DNA of 64,000 nt from Streptomyces sp. NK15101 (GTDB lineage: Bacteria > Actinomycetota > Actinomycetes > Streptomycetales > Streptomycetaceae). The notes below the pieces were generated by a model, which did no database searches, was not told the origin of the DNA, and was given only the letters and a program-made list of their open reading frames with translations. The translations under genes were made by a program, and so were the position numbers. Positions 47,322 to 54,838 of the stretch are shown here, piece after piece. The stretch is taken from assembly GCF_020400725.1 (NCBI RefSeq), contig NZ_JAINVG010000025.1:1-64000 (forward strand), written 5' to 3'. Each line of letters opens with the position of its first letter. Position 1 is the first letter of the stretch.

Positions 47322-48011
47322 TCAGTGCTGGTATCCGTAGACGCCGCGCGCCTGGTCGCGGACGAGACGGCCCTTTTCGAGCTCGATGACGCGCTTGCGC
47401 ATCTGGTCGACGATGTTCTGGTCGTGGGTCGCCATGACGACGGTGGTCCCTGTCCTGTTGATCCGGTCGAGCAGCTTCATGATGCCGACGGAGGTCTGCG
47501 GGTCGAGGTTGCCGGTGGGCTCGTCGGCGATCAGCAGCATCGGCCGGTTGACGAAGGCCCGGGCGATGGCGACGCGCTGCTGCTCACCACCGGAGAGCTC
47601 GCCCGGCATCCGGTCCTCCTTGCCGCCGAGTCCGACCAGGTCGAGCACCTGCGGCACGGCCTTGCGGATCTCGCCGCGCGGCTTGCCGATGACCTCCTGG
47701 GCGAAGGCCACGTTCTCGGCGACGGTCTTGTTGGGCAGCAGGCGGAAGTCCTGGAAGACGGTGCCGAGTTGACGCCGCATCTGCGGCACCTTCCAGTTGG
47801 AGAGCCGGGCCAGGTCCTTGCCGAGGACGTGCACCTGGCCCTGGCTGGCACGCTCCTCGCGCAGGAGCAGTCGCAGGAAAGTCGACTTTCCGGAGCCGGA
47901 GGAACCGACGAGGAAGACGAACTCGCCCTTCTCGATCTCCAGGGAGACGTCCCGGAGCGCGGGGCGGCTCTGCTTCGGATAGGACTTGGAGACGTTGTCG
48001 AATCGGATCAC
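47322..48011 (-). CDS. ftsE: Cell-division ABC ATPase FtsE
   Basis: A 229-residue ABC ATPase with Walker A GSSGSGKST (about 37-45), Q-loop TVFQDFRLL, signature LSGGEQQRVAIARA (about 140), Walker B LLIADEPTGNLD (about 162) and H-loop ATHDQ. It drives FtsX to activate wall hydrolases. GTG start at 48009-48011; the ribosome binding site is weak. First gene of the leftward ftsE-ftsX-ctpA-smpB-ssrA block. Confidence 0.96.
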   Translation of the reverse strand: MIRFDNVSKSYPKQSRPALRDVSLEIEKGEFVFLVGSSGSGKSTFLRLLLREERASQGQVHVLGKDLARLSNWKVPQMRRQLGTVFQDFRLLPNKTVAENVAFAQEVIGKPRGEIRKAVPQVLDLVGLGGKEDRMPGELSGGEQQRVAIARAFVNRPMLLIADEPTGNLDPQTSVGIMKLLDRINRTGTTVVMATHDQNIVDQMRKRVIELEKGRLVRDQARGVYGYQH

Positions 48012-48244
48012 GGATGCACCACGGTCGGCCGGGAGTAGGTGTGCGTGACCTTACGCGACCTGGGATGGCCCGCGCAGTCGCGGTCCTGGCTTGCGCCTTT
48101 TATCCTTTTTGCCCCTTCGGGTGGAAGCCGGGCAATCCGGCGGGGCGCGCCGAAACGCCGCGGAGCTGGCACAGTGGTAGGGGAACGTCCGGACCCCCTC
48201 GGGCGTTGTCCCGGTGTGTACCCAGTGCGGGAGGAGGAGAGCGC

Positions 48245-48427
48245 ATGACCTACGACCGACTGGTGTGCGCCAACTGCGCGGCCCCGGTCGCCGAGGGCCG
48301 CTGTCCCGTCTGCCGCGCGAACCGGGAGCGCCTGACCCCTCAGGGACTGTCCCCCGCGATGCTGCTGACGTTGGCGATCGCCCTGCTCGCGGCGATCGCG
48401 CTGCTCGCGGCCGTCCAGACGGTGTAG
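48245..48427 (+). CDS. Zinc-ribbon membrane microprotein
   Basis: A 60-residue protein. Residues 8-23 hold CANC and CPVC 10 residues apart, a likely zinc ribbon; residues 38-57 form a single membrane segment (AMLLTLAIALLAAIALLAAV). It has one of the best ribosome binding sites in the window (GGGAGGAGGAGA, 4 nt before ATG). It is divergent from ftsE, with 233 bp between. The family is not recognised. The expected topology is a cytosolic ribbon anchored at the membrane. Confidence 0.82.
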   Translation: MTYDRLVCANCAAPVAEGRCPVCRANRERLTPQGLSPAMLLTLAIALLAAIALLAAVQTV

Positions 48428-48446
48428 ACCCGAGCCGGATGCACGA

Positions 48447-48481
48447 GAAGGGCCGGGGAGCGGTTCGCTCCCCGGCCCTTC
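48447..48481. terminator. Bidirectional terminator
   Basis: GAAGGGCCGGGGAGCG (48447-48462) and its exact complement (48466-48481) with loop GTT. It lies between the convergent zinc-ribbon and LAETG genes and fits both. Confidence 0.9.
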
Positions 48482-48510
48482 GTCGTGCGTCACGCGTCCG
48501 GGCGGATGCC

Positions 48511-49503
48511 TCAGACGGCGGCGCGGCCACCGCCGACGAGACGCGGCAGCATGCGGAAGCCGATGCCGCCGGCGATCATGGTCGCGGCACCGATGACCAG
48601 GAACGAGGTCTCGGCCGCACCGGTCTCGGCGAGCTCCTCCTTGGCCTCACCCTGCTGCACCGGCTGCGAGCCGCCCTGGTTGGGGTCGGTGTTGTTCGGG
48701 GTGTCCACGCACTCGGCGCCGTCGAGGTCGACGGTGCAGGTGCCGGCGCCACCGTCGGTGGACGAACCGCCACCGGTGGTGGAGGTGGAGCCGCCGCTGG
48801 TGGAGGACGAACCGCCGTCGGTGGACGAGCCGCCGGTCACGGTGGAGGAACCACCGTTGGACGACGAACCACCGTTGGAGGACGAACCACCGTTGGACGA
48901 CGAACCACCATCGGCGGCGGCACCACCGTCGGCGGCCGCACCGCCGTCAGCGGCAGCGCCACCGTCGGCAGCGGCACCACCGTCGGCAGCAGCACCGCCG
49001 TCAGCGGCAGCGCCACCGTCGGCAGCGGCACCACCGTCGGCAGCAGCACCGCCGTCAGCGGCCGCACCACCATCGGCAGCGGCACCGCCGTCAGCGGCCG
49101 CACCACCATCGGCAGCAGCGCCACCGTCAGCGGCAGCGCCACCATCGGCAGCAGCGCCACCGTCAGCGGCCGCACCACCATCGGCAGCGGCACCACCGTC
49201 AGCGGCCGCACCACCATCGGCAGCGGCACCGCCATCGGCGGCCGCACCACCATCGGCAGCAGCGCCACCATCGGCGGCCGCACCACCATCAGCAGCGGCA
49301 CCGCCGGCGATGCCGCCGCCGATGATGCCGTTGCCCTCTTCCTCGCCTTCCTGGATGCCGATGCTCACGTCCAGGGTCTGGCCGGAGTCGGTTCCGAACC
49401 CGCCGACGGCCTGCGCGGCACCGGCCGCGGTCAGGGACGCACCGGCGACGATCACGGCACTGGCCGCGACCCGCACCAGGCGGACTCGCGTCTTGTTGGT
49501 CAT
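48511..49503 (-). CDS. Repeat-rich wall protein with LAETG sorting signal
   Basis: A 330-residue protein with a signal peptide (cleavage near AQA, residue 32), a short N-terminal domain (about 33-68), 22 copies of the hexapeptide GGAAAD (about 69-200), a Ser/Thr/Gly/Asn-rich zone with SSSNGG units and one Cys pair (GTCTVDLDGAECVD), then LAETG, a hydrophobic segment and a basic end (MLPRLVGGGRAAV). LAxTG is the motif of class E sortases, common in Streptomyces. The repeats should be flexible and could hold a domain away from the wall. The ATG at 49501-49503 has only a weak ribosome binding site. Confidence 0.9.
   Translation of the reverse strand: MTNKTRVRLVRVAASAVIVAGASLTAAGAAQAVGGFGTDSGQTLDVSIGIQEGEEEGNGIIGGGIAGGAAADGGAAADGGAAADGGAAADGGAAADGGAAADGGAAADGGAAADGGAAADGGAAADGGAAADGGAAADGGAAADGGAAADGGAAADGGAAADGGAAADGGAAADGGAAADGGAAADGGAAADGGAAADGGSSSNGGSSSNGGSSSNGGSSTVTGGSSTDGGSSSTSGGSTSTTGGGSSTDGGAGTCTVDLDGAECVDTPNNTDPNQGGSQPVQQGEAKEELAETGAAETSFLVIGAATMIAGGIGFRMLPRLVGGGRAAV
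48905..49300. repeat. 22-unit 18-bp coding minisatellite
   Basis: Twenty-two tandem 18-bp units of the form CC(A/G)CC(A/G)TC(G/A)GC(G/A)GC... on the plus strand, without interruption. Variation is nearly all at third codon positions of the minus-strand frame, so the amino-acid unit AAADGG is held constant. Confidence 0.95.
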
Positions 49504-49884
49504 CTGGCTGCTACCCCCAGTAGCTCATCTCGTCATGGGGCAGCGCTCGGGCCCCGCGCAGCAGGGGCGGTGTCACCACTGGACCGGCCCCCGTTCACAC
49601 GCGTCCCAGAAAAGCGCATGCCAGTACGCCACCCTTCCGAGTTTCCGATGAAGCGTCAAGGTCGTTGCGCGTGCGATGCCCGAAAGATCACCAGGTGACC
49701 GACATGCGACGATGCAACTGTGACGTAAACCCTGAACTCCGGGCCCGGCGAAGGCAGTTCCCTTGTCGACAAAGCTCCCCGACGGCCGTGCCGCCGCTTG
49801 CGTCAGCGAATACGCGGGGGGCCGCGGAACGGCACCGGGCCCCGCACCGAGAGGTGCGGGGCCCGGACGGGTACCACGGAGAAG
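49504..49884. other. Intergenic region between the LAETG gene and prfB
   Basis: 381 non-coding bases. It contains the prfB terminator (49835-49866) and the promoter side of the LAETG gene. A TTGACG hexamer on the minus strand near 49660 may be a -35 box; no paired -10 is clear. Otherwise nothing is seen. Confidence 0.5.
49835..49866 (-). terminator. Terminator of prfB
   Basis: CCGGGCCCCGCACC (49835-49848), loop GAGA, perfect complement 49853-49866. It starts 18 nt past the prfB stop codon. Confidence 0.88.
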
Positions 49885-50988
49885 TTACTTGTCCTGCTGC
49901 TTGCGCCAGCGGATGCCGGCCTCCAGGAAGCCGTCGATCTCGCCGTCCAGGACGGACTGCGGGTTGCCGACCTCGAACTCCGTTCGGAGGTCCTTGACCA
50001 TCTGGTACGGGTGCAGCACGTACGAACGCATCTGGTTGCCCCAGGAGCTGCCGCTGTCCTTGAGGGCGTCCATCTTGGCGCGCTCCTCCTGGCGCTGGCG
50101 CTCCAGGAGCTTGGCCTGGAGGACGTTCATGGCGCTCGCCTTGTTCTGGATCTGGGAGCGCTCGTTCTGGCAGGAGACGACGATGCCGGTCGGGAGGTGC
50201 GTGATGCGCACGGCCGAGTCGGTCGTGTTGACGCCCTGGCCGCCGGGGCCCGAGGCGCGGTACACGTCGACGCGCAGGTCCGACTCCTCGATCTCCACGT
50301 GGTCCGAGGACTCGACGACCGGGAGGACCTCGACGCCGGCGAAGGAGGTCTGGCGGCGGCCCTGGTTGTCGAAGGGCGAGATGCGGACGAGCCGGTGGGT
50401 GCCCTGCTCGACGGAGAGCGTGCCGTAGGCGTACGGGGCCTTGACCACGAAGGTGGTGGACTTGATGCCCGCCTCTTCCGCGTACGAGGTCTCGTAGATC
50501 TCCGTCGAATAGCCGTGGCGCTCCGCCCAGCGCAGGTACATGCGCTGGAGGCGCTCGGCGAAGTCGGAGGCGTCGACGCCGCCGGCCTCGGCCCGGATGT
50601 TCACCAGGGCCTCGCGCTCGTCGTACTCGCCGGAGAGGAGGGTGCGGACCTCCATCTCGTCGAGGGCCTTGCGGACGGAGCCCAGCTCCGCCTCGGCCTC
50701 GGCGAGGGTGTCCGGGTCGTCCATCTCCTCGGCGAGCTCGAAGAGCACCGCCAGGTCGTCGATCCGGCCGCGCAGGGTCTCGGCCTTGCGGACCTCGGCC
50801 TGGAGGTGCGAAAGCTTGCTCGTGATCTTCTGCGCCGCCTCCGGGTCGTCCCACAGGGACGGGGCCGCGGCCTGCTCTTCGAGCACGGCGATGTCGGCCC
50901 TCAGCTTCTCGAGGTCCAGGACGGCCTCGATCGACCCCATGGTCGAGGAGAGGGACTTCAGCTCTTCGGATACATCGACGACTGCCAC
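49885..50988 (-). CDS. prfB: Peptide chain release factor 2
   Basis: A 367-residue class I release factor for UGA/UAA. SPF in VRISPFDNQ (about 203) is the RF2 stop-codon reading tripeptide, and GGQ in SGPGGQGVNTTDSAV (about 248) triggers hydrolysis. The whole gene is in one frame: no programmed +1 frameshift near codon 26, so the autoregulation known in E. coli is absent. The ATG at 50986-50988 gives MAVVDVSEEL. Same orientation as pkaB, 267 bp away; that gap has no clear feature. Confidence 0.96.
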   Translation of the reverse strand: MAVVDVSEELKSLSSTMGSIEAVLDLEKLRADIAVLEEQAAAPSLWDDPEAAQKITSKLSHLQAEVRKAETLRGRIDDLAVLFELAEEMDDPDTLAEAEAELGSVRKALDEMEVRTLLSGEYDEREALVNIRAEAGGVDASDFAERLQRMYLRWAERHGYSTEIYETSYAEEAGIKSTTFVVKAPYAYGTLSVEQGTHRLVRISPFDNQGRRQTSFAGVEVLPVVESSDHVEIEESDLRVDVYRASGPGGQGVNTTDSAVRITHLPTGIVVSCQNERSQIQNKASAMNVLQAKLLERQRQEERAKMDALKDSGSSWGNQMRSYVLHPYQMVKDLRTEFEVGNPQSVLDGEIDGFLEAGIRWRKQQDK

Positions 50989-51255
50989 GCGTCCAGCGTA
51001 ACGGCTCCGGGCCCGGAGCCGAACCTACGGCTGACACCCGCGGCCGAGGTCCTGCCGGACGCCGGGGGGTGCCTCGCCGTTCGGGCCGGATCACGGGGCG
51101 GCGTCCGGTGCCCGGGGCCTCCCCGGGTCCGCCGGGGCCGAGGGGACGTCCCGCAGGGGGCGGAGGGAGTCGGTGCGGAGCGTCGGCGGCCGGCGACGAC
51201 GCGGCGGGGCGCGGTGCCGGACGCCGCGAGCCCGGCCCGGTCGGCGGGCCGCCCC

Positions 51256-52494
51256 CTACGGCCGGGAGGACTGCTTGGAGTCCTGCGGCGGGGCCTCCGC
51301 GTCGCTTGAGGCCGCCAGGTAGCCGCCGACGCCGAGCGCGCCCGCCACCACGACGGCCGCGACGCCGAGGGTGATCCTCCTCTTGCGGACCGCGCCCGCC
51401 TTGTGACGGGCCGAGCCGGGGCGACGGGCGCCGGAGGGGCGCGGGGCGCGGGCGGTGCCGAGCGGGCCGCCGGAGAGCTCGTCGGGGGCCGGGACCCGCA
51501 TGGACGTGTGGGTGTCGCGGTTGGAGTCGGCGGAGGCGCCGGGGACGAGCGGGACGGCGGCGCGGCGGGGGCTCGGTTCGCCCGCGCCCGTGGCGGTGGC
51601 GAACGTGTCCTCCTCGTACGGCTCCTGGGCCGGCTCCGCGCCCGGCTCGTCGACGTCCAGCGGCGGGATGCCCTTGAGCAGCGGCAGGACGTCCCCCAGG
51701 CGGGCGGCGAGCTCGGAGGCGCGCAGCCGGGAGGCGGGGGCCTTGGCCAGGCACTGGACGATCAGCTGCCACAGCTCCTCGGGGATGCCGGGCAGCGGGA
51801 CGACGGTCTCGGTGACGTGGCGGCGCAGGACCGCGCCGGGGTGGCCGCCGCCGAACGGGGTGAAGCCGGCCAGCAGCTCGTACAGGACGGTCGCGAGGGC
51901 GTAGATGTCGACGGCGGCGCGCGGCGGGAGGCCCTCGACGATCTCGGGGGCGAGGTAGTCGGGGGTGCCGATGATGCGGGTGGCCTTGGTGCGGCCGGGG
52001 GTGTCGATCAGCTTGGCGACGCCGAAGTCGGTGAGGAGGGCGGGGTGGGCGCCGCCGGGGCCGAGCGGGCCCTCCATGTCGAGCAGGATGTTCTCCGGCT
52101 TGACGTCCCGGTGGACGACGCCGGCGGCGTGCGCGGCGGCGAGGGCCTCGGCGACGTCGATGACGATCGCGACGGCGGCCTCGGGCGCGAGCCGCCGCTC
52201 CCGGTCGAGCCGGGTGCGCAGGTCGGTGCCGCGGACGAGGTCCATGACGAGGGCGAGGTCGGTGCCGTCGACGACGAGGTCGCGGACCTTGACGACCCGG
52301 GGGTGGTCGAGGCCGAGCAGTGCGGTCCGCTCCTGGACGAAACGGCTGACGAGTTCCTGGTCGGAGGCCAGGTCCTCGCGCAGCAGTTTGACGGCGACGG
52401 GCCCCTCGGGTCCCTCGCCGAGCCACACCGTTCCGGCGCTGCCCCGCCCGAGGATCTGGTGGGCGGTGTAGCGGCTGCCGATGTTCCGTGCCAA
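51256..52494 (-). CDS. pkaB: Ser/Thr protein kinase PkaB
   Basis: A 412-residue kinase: Gly loop LGRGSAGTVW, VAVKLL, HRDVKPENILL, DFGVAK, GTPDYLAPE, kinase domain about 10-265. A Glu/Pro-rich linker (270-370) leads to a single membrane segment (RKRRITLGVAAVVVAGALGVGGYLA, about 370-395) and a very short external end. The start is TTG at 52492-52494 with GAGGGAG upstream. TAGCTT upstream is a possible -10. Position next to prfB and pkaA matches SCO2973. Possible target: the FHA/FtsK-like protein at 54.8 kb. Confidence 0.93.
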   Translation of the reverse strand: MARNIGSRYTAHQILGRGSAGTVWLGEGPEGPVAVKLLREDLASDQELVSRFVQERTALLGLDHPRVVKVRDLVVDGTDLALVMDLVRGTDLRTRLDRERRLAPEAAVAIVIDVAEALAAAHAAGVVHRDVKPENILLDMEGPLGPGGAHPALLTDFGVAKLIDTPGRTKATRIIGTPDYLAPEIVEGLPPRAAVDIYALATVLYELLAGFTPFGGGHPGAVLRRHVTETVVPLPGIPEELWQLIVQCLAKAPASRLRASELAARLGDVLPLLKGIPPLDVDEPGAEPAQEPYEEDTFATATGAGEPSPRRAAVPLVPGASADSNRDTHTSMRVPAPDELSGGPLGTARAPRPSGARRPGSARHKAGAVRKRRITLGVAAVVVAGALGVGGYLAASSDAEAPPQDSKQSSRP

Positions 52495-52552
52495 GACTGC
52501 TCCCTCAGCGGCTGCGGTTCGCGACAAAGCTACGCGTCCCCGGCCGCCGGTC

Positions 52553-52588
52553 TCGACTTCCGAGGGGAAATCACCCCTCGGAAGTCGA
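52553..52588 (-). terminator. Terminator between pkaA and pkaB
   Basis: A perfect 15-bp stem (52553-52567 and 52574-52588) with loop AAATCA, 14 nt past the pkaA stop. It should separate pkaA from pkaB transcription. Confidence 0.85.
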
Positions 52589-52601
52589 CAAATCGGCAGT
52601 G

Positions 52602-54329
52602 TTACTGCCCCGTACCGCCGGTAGCGCCCGTTCCGGTACCCGTGCTCGCGCTGTCGAACAGCTCCGAGACCCAGGTGGTGAAGGACGAGACGCCGTCGCC
52701 GATGGCCTCCCAGTAGCCCTTGCCCTGGGCGACCCAGTCCTGGAGCGGGGTGAGCTCCCAGACGAGCCAGCCGGCGACCACGAACAGGACGATCATGATC
52801 AGGCAGCCCTTGAGGCAGCCGAGGCCGGGGATCCGCACCGGGTTCGCGCTGCGCTGGCGCGGCGGGCGCGGCTCGCGGGGCGCGGGGGCCTGGGGCGGCG
52901 GCTGCGGCGGGGCGTACTGCTGCTGGGGCGGGGCGTACTGCTGCGGGGGCGGCGGGGGCGCGTACTGCTGCGGCTGCTGCTGGTACTGCTGGGGCGCGGG
53001 GCGCTGCGGGGCCGGGCGCTGCTGCTGGTACGGCGGGGGCGGCTGCTGGCCGTGCTGCCGGCCGTACGGAGCGGCGTCCTGCGGCGGCTGCTGCGGCCGG
53101 CGCTGCGGGCGGCGGCGCAGCGGGTCCTCGCTCGGGTCGAGGTACTGCACCTGCGTCTGCTCGTTGCGGTCGCGGACCTGGCGCAGCTGGCTCTGCCAGG
53201 GGTGCGGGTCCTCCGCCGGGGGGCCCTGCGGCACGGGGGGCATGACGGCCGTCGGGTCGGCGGCGCCCGCCGGGCCGCTGGTCGGCATGACGCTGGTCGC
53301 GGCGGCGGGGTCGTACTGCGGGGGCGTCCCGGCCCCGGCGGCGCCGGTGGGCAGCACCTGGGTGGGGTCGGCGGCGCCCGGGGCCGGCGCCTCCGGCGTG
53401 CCCGGGACCGGCGCGGGCGCCGGGTCCGGGGCGAGGAGCGCGCCCACGCCCTCCGCCGCCTCGATCTGGGCGGGGGTGGCGTGCACGCCGATGCCCGCGG
53501 CGACCGCGCGCAGGCCCCGGGCGAGGTTCACGGCGCTCGGCCGCTGGTCCGGGTTCTTGCTGAGGCAGCGCTCTATGACCGTCCACAGGGGGCCGGGCAC
53601 GGTCGAGGGACGGCGCGGCTCCTCGCTGAGGTGGCGGTGGAGGACCTCCAGGGCGGTGCCGCCCGCGAACGGGGGCCGGCCGGTGACCAGCTCGTAGAGG
53701 AGGATGCCGGCGCCGTAGATGTCGACGGCGGAGGTCTGCGGGCGGCCCTCGGCGGACTCGGGCGCCACGTACGCGGGCGTGCCGACGAACTCGTGGGTGC
53801 GGGTCAGGCCCGGGGAGTCCGCGAGGCGCGCGATGCCGAAGTCGGTCAGCATCGGGTGCATCTCGCCGCCCTGCTCGGCGAGCAGGACGTTGGCCGGCTT
53901 GAGGTCGCGGTGGACGACGCCGTCGGCGTGGCTGGCGGCGAGCGCGTCGGCGATCTGGGCGGTGAGGAGGGCGGCGGCGACCGGGGTGAGCGGTCCGCTC
54001 TCCCTGATGTACCGGTGCAGGTCGGGGCCCTCGACGAGGTCCATGACGAGGGCGAGGACATCGCCCTCGACGACCAGGTCGCGGGTGCGCACGATGTTCG
54101 GATGGGTCAGTCTGAGCAGCACGGACCGCTCGCGCAGGAAGCGCATCACGATGTCCGCGTCGTTGGCCAGCTCCTCCTTGAGGACCTTGATCGCGACGGT
54201 CTCGCCGGGCTGGCCGGGCACGGCCGCCTCGGCGCCCGCCGTCTCCCGCTGGCGGGCTCGCCAGACGGTGCCCGTGGCGCCGCGGCCGAGCGGCTCCTCG
54301 AGCAGGTACTTGCTGCCGATAGGCCGCAC
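52602..54329 (-). CDS. pkaA: Ser/Thr protein kinase PkaA
   Basis: A 575-residue kinase: LGRGATGTVW, VAIKVL, HRDLKPANVLL, DFGIAR, GTPAYVAPE in a domain at about 8-270. A long Pro/Gln-rich linker (about 300-490, many QQYAPPPP-like stretches) leads to one membrane segment (GCLIMIVLFVVAGWLVW, about 512-528) and a ~45-residue external tail. A membrane-proximal Cys pair (GCLKGC) precedes the segment. GTG start at 54327-54329 with AGGGAG upstream. Matches SCO2974, a known autophosphorylating kinase linked to development in the literature. Confidence 0.94.
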   Translation of the reverse strand: MRPIGSKYLLEEPLGRGATGTVWRARQRETAGAEAAVPGQPGETVAIKVLKEELANDADIVMRFLRERSVLLRLTHPNIVRTRDLVVEGDVLALVMDLVEGPDLHRYIRESGPLTPVAAALLTAQIADALAASHADGVVHRDLKPANVLLAEQGGEMHPMLTDFGIARLADSPGLTRTHEFVGTPAYVAPESAEGRPQTSAVDIYGAGILLYELVTGRPPFAGGTALEVLHRHLSEEPRRPSTVPGPLWTVIERCLSKNPDQRPSAVNLARGLRAVAAGIGVHATPAQIEAAEGVGALLAPDPAPAPVPGTPEAPAPGAADPTQVLPTGAAGAGTPPQYDPAAATSVMPTSGPAGAADPTAVMPPVPQGPPAEDPHPWQSQLRQVRDRNEQTQVQYLDPSEDPLRRRPQRRPQQPPQDAAPYGRQHGQQPPPPYQQQRPAPQRPAPQQYQQQPQQYAPPPPPQQYAPPQQQYAPPQPPPQAPAPREPRPPRQRSANPVRIPGLGCLKGCLIMIVLFVVAGWLVWELTPLQDWVAQGKGYWEAIGDGVSSFTTWVSELFDSASTGTGTGATGGTGQ

Positions 54330-54838
54330 GTCACGCGCTCCCTGCTGATCGTTGGTCCTGGGGTGGTTCCCGGGCCGTCCCCGGGGTCCCTGTCGTCTGT
54401 CGCCCCGGGTCCCTGTCCTCTGTTGTGACCCGTCCGGGTGTCCGACCCACTTTAGTGCCGCCGAACGGGTCACAGGCCGGTCGTCCACAGGCCGGTTCCG
54501 CTGCCGTGTCCGGGTCTCGCCGGAGGGTCGGAGCGAACGGAACTTGTCCGGAAGAAGACGCTCCACGGCGGGCGACGGTTGCCGGGCATGGTCCGAAGGC
54601 ATGCCCAACCAGGCTATTTCCCGCTCATGGCCGACCATTCAAGATCACTTGTGACCGACCCGCGGGCGTGTTGTCGGTGGCAGGTGCGAGGATGCCTACA
54701 GCACGTCGCATCGACGGGGTCGGGAGCCCCCGCGCCGTGCCGACCTGTACCGGGCGACGCGTCCGTGCCGGGTGGGGGGAGACACAGGGCGGTTCCCCCC
54801 TGCCGAGCCGGCTCGCGCAGAAGGGACCGCTGACGGCG
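54330..54838. other. Divergent region between pkaA and the FHA/FtsK-like gene
   Basis: 509 non-coding bases. It contains an imperfect tandem duplication of a ~23-bp unit (GGGGTCCCTGTCGTCTGT near 54383, GGGTCCCTGTCCTCTGT near 54407) and a perfect 11-bp direct repeat CACAGGCCGGT at 54471-54481 and 54486-54496, 15 bp apart. Either could be a regulator site for the divergent genes. I see no promoter that I would place with confidence. Confidence 0.5.

Noticed and set aside
44739..48038. A 1099-codon plus-strand open frame across smpB to ftsE
   Set aside because: Antisense to four well-identified genes; low-complexity Arg/Asp/Val translation; no ribosome binding site or homology.
48014..48244. 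Longer start for the zinc-ribbon microprotein
   Set aside because: Codons upstream of 48245 have no homology or coding bias, and the strong ribosome binding site belongs to the ATG at 48245.
48905..49300. CRISPR-like array
   Set aside because: Contiguous 18-bp units without unique spacers; it is a coding minisatellite in frame with the LAETG protein.
49885..50988. Programmed frameshift in prfB
   Set aside because: The gene is open in a single frame from MAVVDVSEEL to the end; there is no in-frame UGA near codon 26.
51256..53586. pkaB extended to 776 codons
   Set aside because: The extra N-terminal ~364 codons overlap pkaA in another frame and cross the pkaA terminator; the TTG at 52494 has a good ribosome binding site and starts right before the kinase domain.
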